Positions 24,527 through 32,044 of a stretch of DNA of 32,044 bases are shown here, piece after piece. Made by a program: the position numbers and the translations under genes. This DNA comes from an uncultured Lachnospiraceae bacterium (GTDB taxonomy: Bacteria; Bacillota; Clostridia; Lachnospirales; Lachnospiraceae), in assembly GCA_947089585.1 (NCBI GenBank), contig CAMULB010000011.1, forward strand, positions 1-32,044. The letters are read 5' to 3'. Position 1 is the stretch's first letter. Each line of letters begins with the position of its first letter. Below the pieces are notes generated by a model. That model saw nothing but the letters and a program-made list of their open reading frames with translations. It was not told the origin of the DNA and did not search any database.

Positions 24527-24615
24527 AATAAGCACCTCCGTTAAAAATAGATTTGCCGCGTTTTCTTCCTGCATCATCCTGCGCGGGACAAAACACTGCG
24601 CGCTCTTTCTTTCAT

Positions 24616-24644
24616 ATTTTAGCACACGAAAGCACTGCTTTCAA
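24616..24644 (-). promoter_or_regulatory. Sigma-A promoter of galE
   Basis: On the minus strand TTGAAA (24644-24639), a 17-base spacer and TAAAAT (24621-24616). The -35 box overlaps the stop codon of thiN, so galE begins a new unit directly after the thiN cluster, with a leader of about 80 bases. Confidence 0.75.
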
Positions 24645-25327
24645 CCGGTTTCATCCTTCGATTCAATCAGCACCAAAATCCCGTCCTCAAACGCAATCCG
24701 CGCCGTTTCGGCCACAATCTCATTGCTGATGCCGCTGACCTGCGCCGCCTGCGGCAGATAGAAGCTGCTCATCGTATGGCGGTTGAGCGGATAAGCAAAG
24801 CCCTCAAGCGTCAGCCCCGTCACCCTTGGCGTATAAGGAATCAGTGACACATAGGCTCCAAACTGCTCCTGCTTCTTAAGACAAATCGCCTTGTCGATCA
24901 AGCGAACCCGGTTGCAGCAATCAAGCATCACGCACTCGGCCCCCGCCCTCAGACCCAGTCCCAGCAGCTGCAGATTGCCCAGCACATGATCGAGCCTGCT
25001 CCCGGTCGCGCCAAATAAATGCACGGTCTCACAGCCCTGTTCTAACGCCATACGCAGCGCATGCTCGGTATCGGTGTCGTCCTTTTGCGGATTGAGCGCC
25101 GTAAACTGCGGTTTTTGCTCCGCTGCCGCCTGCCGGCGGAAAAATTGAAGCACAGCCTCGTCCACCGAATCAAAATCCCCGGTCACATGATCGGGCCGAC
25201 GATGGCTGCGATAAAAAAATTCCAGTCCGCGGTCTACGGCAATCACCAGATCGTATGCTTCCCGATCCAAATAAGCGCAGACAAACGCGTCCTCAACCCT
25301 TCCGCCCGCTACAATCGCCGCTTTCAT
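24641..25327 (-). CDS. thiN: Thiamine diphosphokinase
   Basis: This 228-residue enzyme transfers pyrophosphate from ATP to thiamine, making thiamine diphosphate. Family landmarks are AAIVAGGRVED at the N-terminus, LVIAVDRGLEFF, PDHVTGDFDSVD (metal-binding Asp residues), NPQKDDTDTEHALRMALEQG, LFGATGSRLDHVLGNLQLL and the late GISNEIVAETARI. Length fits. Its ATG overlaps the rpe stop codon by 4 bases (ATGA), implying translational coupling. The rpe-thiN pairing at the end of the rsgA cluster is standard in Firmicutes. No terminator is seen after it; the galE promoter overlaps its stop. Confidence 0.94.
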   Translation of the reverse strand: MKAAIVAGGRVEDAFVCAYLDREAYDLVIAVDRGLEFFYRSHRRPDHVTGDFDSVDEAVLQFFRRQAAAEQKPQFTALNPQKDDTDTEHALRMALEQGCETVHLFGATGSRLDHVLGNLQLLGLGLRAGAECVMLDCCNRVRLIDKAICLKKQEQFGAYVSLIPYTPRVTGLTLEGFAYPLNRHTMSSFYLPQAAQVSGISNEIVAETARIAFEDGILVLIESKDETG

Positions 25328-25983
25328 CTGGCTTCCTCCATGATCCTGTGAAAATCCTGAATATTTTCAGCAATATTGCCTTTAAAAACAGCGGAACCGG
25401 CCACAATCACATTGGCCCCGGCCGCAAGCACCTCGCGCAGATTGTCCAGGCGGATGCCTCCGTCTACTTCAATGTCCGTCGTAAGCCCCTTCTTTTCAAT
25501 CATCGCTTTCAGATCGCGAATTTTATCAAGCGAATAGGGAATGAATTTCTGCCCTCCAAAGCCGGGATTGACGGTCATCAAAAGTACCATGTCCAGTTCC
25601 GGCAGAATATATTCCAGGCAACACAAATCCGTAGCCGGATTCAAAGCGACTGCCGTCTTCACCCCCAGGCTGCGCAGCGTGTAGACCGTCCGGTCGAGAT
25701 GCGTACACGCTTCCGCATGCACCGTCACCAAATCGGCGCCGGCCTTTACAAACTGCTCGGCATAGCGCACCGGCTCCTCAATCATCAGATGCACATCAAA
25801 TATTTTTTTTGTACAGGGCCGAAGCGAGGAGATCACCGGCAGACCAAAGCTGATACTTGGTACAAAGCTTCCGTCCATCACATCAATGTGAATATACGGC
25901 GCACCGGCCCGGTCGATGGCTGCCACCTGTTCCCCCAGACGGGAACAATCTGCCGCCAGCAGCGACGGAGATAAGTAATTCAT
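25324..25983 (-). CDS. rpe: Ribulose-phosphate 3-epimerase
   Basis: This 219-residue TIM-barrel enzyme interconverts ribulose 5-phosphate and xylulose 5-phosphate in the pentose phosphate pathway. Landmarks are LSPSLLAADCSRLGEQV, IHIDVMDGSFVPSISFG with catalytic Asp and metal-site His, FDVHLMIEEPVRY, VTVHAEACTHL, LLMTVNPGFGGQKFI and TDIEVDGGIRLDN. The start at 25983 was chosen because the family N-terminus begins MNYLSPSLLAAD and AGAGG lies 8 bases upstream; the frame to 26037 runs into rsgA. The start lies one base after the end of rsgA, so the two are coupled. Confidence 0.96.
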   Translation of the reverse strand: MNYLSPSLLAADCSRLGEQVAAIDRAGAPYIHIDVMDGSFVPSISFGLPVISSLRPCTKKIFDVHLMIEEPVRYAEQFVKAGADLVTVHAEACTHLDRTVYTLRSLGVKTAVALNPATDLCCLEYILPELDMVLLMTVNPGFGGQKFIPYSLDKIRDLKAMIEKKGLTTDIEVDGGIRLDNLREVLAAGANVIVAGSAVFKGNIAENIQDFHRIMEEAR

Positions 25984-25984
25984 G

Positions 25985-26863
25985 TCAATACCTCTTCTTT
26001 TCTTTGATCTCGTTGTAGATGGAAATATAATTTTCATAGCGGCCCGGATGAATCTCTCCCTGCGCCACTGCCTCCTTGACGCAGCAGTCCGGCTCGCTGA
26101 TATGGCTGCAGCCTAAGAACCTGCACCCGTCGGCATAGAAGGCAAATTCTGGAAAATACTGCTTTAGCTCCTCCTTGGGAAAGCCGTCCACGTAGAGGGA
26201 GCTAAACCCCGGCGTGTCCACAATATAGGTATCCTCCCCCATCCAAATCAGCTGTGAATGGCGGGTTGTATGCTTGCCGCGGCCGATTTTATCGCTGATT
26301 TCACCGGTCTCCATCTCCACAGAGGACTGCAGCAGATTGATCAGCGAGGATTTTCCCACCCCGGACGGCCCGGCCACCGTCGTCGTCTTATGCCAAAGAA
26401 CCGAATGCAGCGCTTCCCTGCCCTGCGCCATGCGCGCGCTGGTAAATATCAGCCGGCAGCCGCATTTTTGGTAGCGTTTTTTGACCTCGCGTAGCTCCTC
26501 CTCCGTCGCCAGATCCCCTTTGTTAAAGCAGACCACCGTCTCCACCTGCTGCTGCTCCATCGCCACAAGAAAGCAGTCCAGCAGATGAAAATTCGGCTTG
26601 GGACTGGTGAGGGCAAAAATAACCAGCGCCTGATCAATGTTGGCTACCGCCGGCCGGATCAGCTGATTTTTCCGCGGCAGAATGGAGACGATGTTCCCCT
26701 CCATCTCCTCGATGCTTAACACGTCGATTTCTACATCGTCTCCGACCAGGGGCTTTTGCTTCTCCTTACGAAAAATCCCCTTGGCCTTACATTGAAACAC
26801 CCCGTGCTCTAACGTGTGCACATAGTAAAACCCCGCGATTCCCTTGATAATCTTTCCCTGCAT
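25985..26863 (-). CDS. rsgA: Ribosome small subunit biogenesis GTPase RsgA
   Basis: This 292-residue circularly permuted GTPase helps mature the 30S subunit. It starts with an OB-fold (about 1-65; GKIIKGIAGFYYVH, then LVGDDVEID). The permuted G motifs run in order: FNKGDL (G4), TSA (G5), GPSGVGKSS at 165-173 (G1), and DTPGFSS at 216-222 (G3). The C-terminal zinc site has Cys247, Cys252, His254 and Cys260 in GCRFLGCSHISEPDCC. ATG 26863 has GGAGGAAC directly upstream, and the gene begins 15 bases after prkC. Gene order prpC-prkC-rsgA is conserved in Firmicutes, and RsgA is a known PrkC-type kinase substrate in Bacillus. Confidence 0.96.
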   Translation of the reverse strand: MQGKIIKGIAGFYYVHTLEHGVFQCKAKGIFRKEKQKPLVGDDVEIDVLSIEEMEGNIVSILPRKNQLIRPAVANIDQALVIFALTSPKPNFHLLDCFLVAMEQQQVETVVCFNKGDLATEEELREVKKRYQKCGCRLIFTSARMAQGREALHSVLWHKTTTVAGPSGVGKSSLINLLQSSVEMETGEISDKIGRGKHTTRHSQLIWMGEDTYIVDTPGFSSLYVDGFPKEELKQYFPEFAFYADGCRFLGCSHISEPDCCVKEAVAQGEIHPGRYENYISIYNEIKEKKRY

Positions 26864-26878
26864 GTTCCTCCTGCCTGT

Positions 26879-29041
26879 TTACTGTGCCTGGAAGCTGACC
26901 TGCAGCGGCCCGGTCGTCTCCGTCTTTTGCTTTGCGCTCTCCACAATGTCGCCGGTCTCATCGTCCACTACCTCCGGCTGCGTCCATTCCCAGTGAATCG
27001 TCAGCGTCCCGCTGCTGATATTTTCGATGTTGCTGGCCGAGACGTTAATCCGATCCCCCTGTTCATCCACATTGACCGGAATTGAGACCGTACCGTCGGT
27101 TGACGTCAGCTGCACTGAAAATTTCACATCTGCAATCGGTTCATTGTACTGATCGGTCGGCTTGGCATAGGAAGCCTGATACGAATAATAGACTGCCTTT
27201 CTGCCCATGCTGATCACCAGCGTCACCGCCGTCCCCCGGTTGCGGTACTCTCCGCCGACAGGCGTCTGGCGAATGACGCATCCTTCGGCCACCGTATCGT
27301 GATATTCCGTATTTGTGCCGGCAACGGTAAATCCATTCTGGTCGAGAATGGCCCGCGCCTCCTCCTCGGAACGGTTGGTAACATCCGGCACCGCCACGCT
27401 CTCCTGCCCGCGGCTGACCACAATGTTGACCGTATCACCCTTTTTCGCCATCGTACCGCTCTCCGGGCTCTGGGAAATCACCTGCCCGTCGGGAATGGTA
27501 TCGTGATATTCGTAATTCTCCACTACCGGCGAAAGACCGACGGATTCGATCGTGCGCTTGGCATTGTCCTCGTCGAGCTCGACTACCCGCGGCACCTCAA
27601 TCTCTCCTGGGCCGCTGGATACCGTCACCTCAATCGTCGTATGAAGCTCAACCTGCTCGCCCTCCTTGTGGCTCTGGTCAATGATTTGTCCTTCCGGATA
27701 ATCGTCGGAAGCGGCTGTTGCGGCGCGCCGAATGCCCAACCCCATCGTATTGAGCTCGTGCTGTGCCTCTTCCTCCGTCTTTCCGGTCAGAGAAATCATC
27801 GTCACCGTCTCTTCCTCCTTTTGGGCGCTTTGATCCTCCTCATTCGGCTCTGTGTCCGGCTCTGTATCCTCGTCCGGTTCCTTGGACTCCTCCACCGGCG
27901 CCTTGGGCTCTTCGCTGCTTTTTCCCTGGCCGAATTTGAACAGACCGCTCACGCTTCCCAGGATGCATAAAATGATCACTACGATGATCACCGCAGCCAC
28001 AATTCCTGCAATCGTGACGGCTTTTTCCATCCTCGGATTTAAAAATCCGCCGTCATCCTCTTCTTCCTCTTCGTCCTCTTCCTCCTCCGGCTCCTCTTCG
28101 TCCTCTTCCTCTTCACTGTAGTAGGAATTTCGCGTCTCCTCACGAATCAGCCGTACCTCCTCCTTGGGAATCACACGCGTCTTGTCCTGCCCCAAAGGAA
28201 TCAGCGTCACAAAATCCTCGTTGGGGCTGATCAGTACCTTTTTCAGATCTACCAGCAGATCGCTGATCGTTTCATACCTTCGATCCGGGCTCTTCTGCGT
28301 ACATTTGACAATCACCTTCTCCATACTGATCGGCAGATTGGGCGCAAATGCACTCGGCGGCGTCATCTCCTCCTGCAGATGCTGAATGGCAATCGCAACC
28401 GTCGTATCTCCGTCAAACGGTACGCGCCCCGTCACCATCTCATACATCACAATCCCCAGCGAATAAATATCGCTCTTACCGTCCACAAAGCCGTTTCTGG
28501 CCTGCTCAGGAGAGGTGTAGTGCACCGAACCCATCACATCCGAATGAATCGTATTGCTGTTGGCGGCCCGTGCAATGCCGAAATCCGTCACTTTCACCTT
28601 TCCTTCCGTGGAAATAATCACATTCTGCGGCTTGATGTCCCGATGGACAATATGCTTATTGTGCGCCGCCTCAATGCCCCGGCCAACCTGAATGGCAATG
28701 CTGACCGCTTCCTTATAGGACAGCTGTCCCTTTTTTTCAATATAAGTCTTTAACGTAATGCCTTCCACGTATTCCATTACGATATAATAGATGCCCTCTT
28801 CACTGCCCACATCATAGATATTCACAATGTTCGGATGCTCCAGCCCCGCGGCAGACTGTGCCTCCGTGCGGAACTTGGTGACAAAGTTCACGTCCTCCGA
28901 AAATTCCTGCTTCAATACCTTGATGGCCACAAAACGCCCTAAAATATGGTCTTTGGCTTTATATACGTCAGACATTCCGCCTGTGCCGACTTTTCCTACA
29001 ATCTCATAGCGGTCGGCAATATACATTCCTTCTGTCAACAT
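26879..29041 (-). CDS. prkC: Membrane Ser/Thr protein kinase with PASTA domains (PrkC/Stk1)
   Basis: This is a 720-residue sensor kinase. The cytoplasmic kinase domain (about 12-270) has the glycine loop GKVGTGGMSDVY, Lys41 in VAIK, the catalytic HRDIKPQN (Asp135) and DFG at 153-155, plus an SVHYTSPEQ activation segment. After a linker comes an unusually acidic run (about 310-330, almost all Glu/Asp) and one membrane helix (about 341-367). Three extracellular PASTA domains follow; they end with the IVVSRG-type strands and bind muropeptides. A C-terminal beta domain of about 110 residues closes the protein. The start is 2 bases after the prpC stop, with AGGTG upstream. It is the signalling centre of the cluster: the phosphatase PrpC reverses its action. 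Confidence 0.96.
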   Translation of the reverse strand: MLTEGMYIADRYEIVGKVGTGGMSDVYKAKDHILGRFVAIKVLKQEFSEDVNFVTKFRTEAQSAAGLEHPNIVNIYDVGSEEGIYYIVMEYVEGITLKTYIEKKGQLSYKEAVSIAIQVGRGIEAAHNKHIVHRDIKPQNVIISTEGKVKVTDFGIARAANSNTIHSDVMGSVHYTSPEQARNGFVDGKSDIYSLGIVMYEMVTGRVPFDGDTTVAIAIQHLQEEMTPPSAFAPNLPISMEKVIVKCTQKSPDRRYETISDLLVDLKKVLISPNEDFVTLIPLGQDKTRVIPKEEVRLIREETRNSYYSEEEEDEEEPEEEEDEEEEEDDGGFLNPRMEKAVTIAGIVAAVIIVVIILCILGSVSGLFKFGQGKSSEEPKAPVEESKEPDEDTEPDTEPNEEDQSAQKEEETVTMISLTGKTEEEAQHELNTMGLGIRRAATAASDDYPEGQIIDQSHKEGEQVELHTTIEVTVSSGPGEIEVPRVVELDEDNAKRTIESVGLSPVVENYEYHDTIPDGQVISQSPESGTMAKKGDTVNIVVSRGQESVAVPDVTNRSEEEARAILDQNGFTVAGTNTEYHDTVAEGCVIRQTPVGGEYRNRGTAVTLVISMGRKAVYYSYQASYAKPTDQYNEPIADVKFSVQLTSTDGTVSIPVNVDEQGDRINVSASNIENISSGTLTIHWEWTQPEVVDDETGDIVESAKQKTETTGPLQVSFQAQ

Positions 29042-29043
29042 AG

Positions 29044-29778
29044 CTACACCTCACCTAAAAATGGATCTATCATAATCACCGTAATGTTGTCTTTTCCACC
29101 GTTTTCATTGGCTCCCTCGACCAGCTTTTCCACCTGTTCCGCAATATCTCTCTGACCCTTGATCGTCGTCAGAATCTGCATATCATCCATCATATTATTC
29201 AAACCGTCCGAACACATCAAAATCTGTGTCCCCGGCTCCAAATCCACTTCAAAAATATCCACTGCCACCTCGTGCGTGGCTCCTACGGCCCTGGTGATAA
29301 TATTCTTATCCGGATGCACCCTGGCCTCCTCCTTGGCAATCTCCCCGCGCAGCACCATCTCCTCGACCAGAGAATGATCTCTCGTCACCTGATGAATGTC
29401 ATCCCGAATCAAATAGAGCCGGCTGTCTCCCACGTTGGCCACCCATAAATGATTCTCACAAATCGACGCAAGCACGGCCGTCGTTCCCATCCCCAGCAGA
29501 TGAGGCTCCTTCGCCGCTTTTAACACCAGCTCCCGGTTGGCACGTCCAATGGCCTGCCCGAAAATCGCCGGCGGCTCCGTCTTACTGCTTTCCATAATAT
29601 CCTTTACGATAATCTCAATTGCATACCTGGAGGCGTAATCTCCCGCATTGTGTCCGCCCATTCCGTCCGCAACAATGAACAGGTTGGGCAGATTTCCCAC
29701 CGGTCTTTCCGAGGTGAACACGAAATCCTGATTCATCTCCCGTGCCCGCCCTTGATCCGTCATGGAAAAAGTCTTCAT
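29044..29778 (-). CDS. prpC: PP2C-type Ser/Thr phosphatase (PrpC/Stp)
   Basis: This 244-residue PPM-family phosphatase removes phosphate from targets of PrkC. The metal-binding core is intact: REMNQDFVF near residue 15, FIVADGMGGHNAGDYAS (about 33-49), WVANVGDSRLYLIRDD, LMCSDGLNNMMDD and GGKDNITVIMID at the C-terminus. These hold the Asp residues for two or three Mn2+ ions. Length is typical. ATG 29778 follows AAAGG at about 13 bases, which is a loose spacing, and lies 9 bases after the rlmN stop. The 2-base gap to prkC indicates coupled expression of the kinase and phosphatase pair. Confidence 0.96.
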   Translation of the reverse strand: MKTFSMTDQGRAREMNQDFVFTSERPVGNLPNLFIVADGMGGHNAGDYASRYAIEIIVKDIMESSKTEPPAIFGQAIGRANRELVLKAAKEPHLLGMGTTAVLASICENHLWVANVGDSRLYLIRDDIHQVTRDHSLVEEMVLRGEIAKEEARVHPDKNIITRAVGATHEVAVDIFEVDLEPGTQILMCSDGLNNMMDDMQILTTIKGQRDIAEQVEKLVEGANENGGKDNITVIMIDPFLGEV

Positions 29779-29787
29779 TGGCCTCGC

Positions 29788-30822
29788 CTACCTTTCTGCA
29801 TAACGTTTTCGCAATTGTCCACAGGCCCCGTCAATATCCCGGCCCATTTCCCTCCTTATAGTAACATTTATTCCGCATTTTTCAAGTTTATTTTTAAAAT
29901 TGCGGATCACAGCCTCCTTCGGCTGCACGTAATCCCGCTCGGAAACGGGATTGACCGGAATCAGATTGAGATGGCAGTTCTGCCCGCCAAGCAGCGCATA
30001 CAAAGCAGCGGCATCCTCCTCAGAGTCATTCACTCCGGCCACCAACGCGTACTCATAGGTGACACGCCGCCCCGTACAGGAAAAATAAAATGCGCAGGCC
30101 TTTAGCACCTCTGTGAGCGCATACGCCCTGGCCGCCGGCATCAAGCCTTCCCGCTGCTTCTGCTCGGCAGCATGAAGGGAAAGCGCCAGCGTCACCGAAA
30201 GCCCCTCCTGCGCAAGCTGCCGAATGCCCGGCACAATGCCGCAGGTGGAGACCGTCAGGTTCCGCTGGCTGATATGTAATCCCTGTTCCCCGGAAATCAT
30301 CCGCAAAAATTTGACCAGATTCTGATAATTGTCCATCGGTTCTCCTGTTCCCATCACCACCACATGAGAAATGCGCTCGCCCGTATCGGCCGAAATCCGA
30401 TAGACCTGATCCAGCATCTCCGCCGGCGTCAGGTTCCGCACCAGGCCGTCAAGGGTAGACGCGCAGAATCTGCAGCCCATCCGACAGCCGACCTGGGAAG
30501 AAATACAGACACTGTTGCCGTGATGATAACGCATGAGCACGCTCTCCACCATGTTGCCGTCCGCAAGGGCAAACAAATATTTCCTTGTTCCGTCCTCCTT
30601 AGATACCTGCACCGTAACCGGCTCCAACGCTGTGATCATACCGATGTCCGCAAGGCGCTCACGCAGCTTGCGGGAAAGATCAGTCATTTCATCAAAAGAA
30701 GTCACCAGACGCTGATGCAGCCAGGTGTAAATCTGTCTGCCGCGATAAGGCTTTTCCCCCAGTGCACAGACCAGCTCCTGCAATTCCTCCTGATTCAACG
30801 ATTTCAGATCCGTTTTACTCAT
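29788..30822 (-). CDS. rlmN: 23S rRNA A2503 / tRNA A37 C2-methyltransferase RlmN
   Basis: This 344-residue radical SAM enzyme methylates A2503 of 23S rRNA (and A37 of some tRNAs), improving decoding fidelity. The [4Fe-4S] cysteines are Cys113, Cys117 and Cys120 in VGCRMGCRFCAST. HVVVMGTGEPMDNYQN and LTVSTCGIVPGI are family motifs. A late Cys in GACGQL, near residue 338, corresponds to the methyl-carrying residue. The N-terminal accessory domain (KPYRGRQIYTWLHQR) is present. The start ATG has AAAAGGAG 5 bases upstream. The residue pattern fits RlmN rather than the resistance enzyme Cfr, but I separate them only by overall resemblance and by context between rsmB and prpC. Confidence 0.95.
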   Translation of the reverse strand: MSKTDLKSLNQEELQELVCALGEKPYRGRQIYTWLHQRLVTSFDEMTDLSRKLRERLADIGMITALEPVTVQVSKEDGTRKYLFALADGNMVESVLMRYHHGNSVCISSQVGCRMGCRFCASTLDGLVRNLTPAEMLDQVYRISADTGERISHVVVMGTGEPMDNYQNLVKFLRMISGEQGLHISQRNLTVSTCGIVPGIRQLAQEGLSVTLALSLHAAEQKQREGLMPAARAYALTEVLKACAFYFSCTGRRVTYEYALVAGVNDSEEDAAALYALLGGQNCHLNLIPVNPVSERDYVQPKEAVIRNFKNKLEKCGINVTIRREMGRDIDGACGQLRKRYAER

Positions 30823-30882
30823 ATCGCTCCTTTTCTGCCGCGATCCATCATCCGGCCTGGCTGTGACCCGTCAGCACCATTC

Positions 30883-30964
30883 CGATGCCGAATGGCCTTG
30901 CGTCAGTGTCCGTTTCGCTGCCGAACCGCCTTATGTCAGCGTCCGCTCCGACGCCGAATGGCTC
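30883..30964. repeat. 33-bp tandem repeat over the rsmB stop codon
   Basis: Units lie at 30883-30915 and 30916-30948, with a partial unit at 30949-30964 inside the rsmB coding end. On the minus strand the 11-codon unit reads SHSASERTLT-stop, then GGSAAKRTLTQ, then GHSASEWC-stop. The stop TAA of rsmB (30933-30931) corresponds to CAA in the next unit. Confidence 0.85.
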
Positions 30965-32044
30965 TTTTTTACCAGCCTTGCAATAAAAAATCCGTCCTGC
31001 TCTCCCGCTGCCGGCAGAAGCTGTTCCTGCCAGTCAAGGCAAAAATCAGGATGCTCCTGCAAAAACCACGCCACATTTTCTTCATTTTCCGACGCGCTGA
31101 TCGTACAGGTGCTGTAGAGCAGCACACCGCCCGGCTTCACATACTGCTGTACCGTGTGCAGGATCTCGCGCTGCAGGGCTGCCAATTCCGTAATCTGCTC
31201 CGGCGTTATACGATATTTGATGTCAGCCTTTTTCCCGATCACGCCAAGGCCGGAGCAGGGCAGATCGGCCAGCACAACATCGGCGCACGCCACATCCTGC
31301 GGGCGCAGGATGCGCGCATCCGCCTGGCAGATTCGCAGTCGGTCAAACCCGCAGCGCCGTGCATTTTCCGCAATCAAGGCCGTCTTTCGCTCCGTCAGGT
31401 CGCGGGCTTCCACCTGTCCGCCGGACTGACCGTCTGCAAACAAAAGCTGGGCCGCATGTAAGCTCTTGCCGCCGGGAGCCGCACAGACATCCAGCACAAA
31501 GTCTCCCGGACGAATTCCCGCGCGGCCGACCGCCTGCATGGAGCTTGCGTCCTGCACATAAAACAGCCCTTCCTGAAACGCGAAAAGCGCCTCCAGGGAA
31601 TCGTATCCGGAAAGATACAGCGCTTCTTCCAGCTGCGGGTGCGGCCGGACCGCAGCCTGCTCCGCCAAAAGACGCTCGGTCAGCTCCTCACGGCTGCTGC
31701 GCGCCGTGTTGACCCGAATACAGGTCGGCGCTTCCTGCAAAAAAGCTGCCAGCATCGCTTCCACCGTCTCCGCATCATACCGGCTGCGCCACATCGCAAC
31801 AATCCAGGCCGGCATGGAATAGCGCACAGACAAATACGCCGTTTCATCCTCCTCACGCCGAGGCAGGCAAACGGCCGCCTGCTCGCGGCTGATGGTACGC
31901 AGTACACCGTTGACAAATCCCTTCAAGCTGGAAAATCCCTTTTTTTGCGTCAGCCTGACCGCCTCGCTGATCGTTGCTCTGGCCGGAACCTGGTCAAAAA
32001 ACTGCAGCTCATAAACACCGATGCGCAGCAGATTCAAAATCACC
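30931..32044 (-). CDS. rsmB: 16S rRNA m5C967 methyltransferase RsmB, C-terminal 371 codons (cut by window edge)
   Basis: This is the 3' part of a leftward gene that enters from the right edge. The visible part covers the end of the NusB-like RNA-binding domain (LLRIGVYELQFFDQVPARAT, then SEAVRLTQKKGFSSLKGFVN) and the whole SAM-dependent methyltransferase domain. The latter shows VLDVCAAPGGKSLHAAQLL (SAM-binding), VVLADLPCSGLGVIGKK (catalytic-site PC motif) and LLYSTCTISASENEENVAWF (TC motif with the nucleophilic Cys). The enzyme makes m5C967 in 16S rRNA. The conserved domain ends at GFFIARLVKK; the last ten residues (SHSASERTLT) lie beyond the usual family end and come from the 33-bp repeat. 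It is separated from rlmN by 108 bases holding that repeat. Confidence 0.95.
   Translation of the reverse strand, partial: VILNLLRIGVYELQFFDQVPARATISEAVRLTQKKGFSSLKGFVNGVLRTISREQAAVCLPRREEDETAYLSVRYSMPAWIVAMWRSRYDAETVEAMLAAFLQEAPTCIRVNTARSSREELTERLLAEQAAVRPHPQLEEALYLSGYDSLEALFAFQEGLFYVQDASSMQAVGRAGIRPGDFVLDVCAAPGGKSLHAAQLLFADGQSGGQVEARDLTERKTALIAENARRCGFDRLRICQADARILRPQDVACADVVLADLPCSGLGVIGKKADIKYRITPEQITELAALQREILHTVQQYVKPGGVLLYSTCTISASENEENVAWFLQEHPDFCLDWQEQLLPAAGEQDGFFIARLVKKSHSASERTLT

Noticed and set aside
28030..28120. Low-complexity CT-rich tract on the plus strand as a possible microsatellite
   Set aside because: It is explained by Glu/Asp codons of the PrkC linker on the minus strand and has no regular unit.

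Overview
The window looks like a chromosomal segment of an anaerobic Firmicute, most likely a Lachnospiraceae-type Clostridium. Three things point there: the Gram-positive gene order rsmB-rlmN-prpC-prkC-rsgA-rpe-thiN, strong AGGAGG-type ribosome binding sites, and a DUF6465-type protein. Nearly everything is transcribed leftwards (minus strand); the one convincing plus-strand gene is a lipoprotein at 13896-14975. Both window edges cut genes: ychF at the left (its C-terminus is outside) and rsmB at the right (its N-terminus is outside). No rRNA, tRNA or CRISPR array was seen.

Layout. (1) 1-378: start of ychF with its promoters. (2) About 480-3200: a visibly AT-rich accessory patch. It holds a P-loop nucleotide kinase frameshifted in its Walker A motif, two GNAT acetyltransferases, and two Uma2-family fragments (2982-3143 and 580-1058). 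The fragments together make one Uma2 protein, as if a roughly 2 kb cassette had split one gene. (3) 3349-6066: the rhamnose pair rhaB-rhaA with a palindromic operator candidate. (4) 6247-8947: a DUF5680-like protein, a 1.2 kb gene-poor stretch with three abutting imperfect palindromes and a 44-bp tandem repeat, and an HTH/TPR regulator. (5) 9022-13711: an AraC regulator, a hydantoinase/oxoprolinase-type protein and the MgtE magnesium transporter. (6) 13896-21555: the lipoprotein, then a leftward run of a secreted C1-family peptidase, a cysteine desulfidase-type protein and a large Big2-NlpC/P60 cell-wall protein. (7) 21698-24526: DUF6465 protein, MalY-type PLP enzyme and galE. (8) 24641-32044: the tightly packed thiN, rpe, rsgA, prkC, prpC, rlmN, rsmB cluster, which couples translation and ribosome maturation to Ser/Thr kinase signalling.

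The most unusual theme is a set of unrelated short tandem repeats (32-44 bp units) at gene 3' ends. Three genes (HTH/TPR regulator, NlpC/P60 protein, RsmB) have their stop codon inside a repeat unit. One more (hydantoinase-like) has repeats starting a few bases after the stop, and one GNAT gene has a duplicated stop region. In rsmB the 33-bp unit keeps the reading frame, and the stop TAA corresponds to CAA in the next unit.
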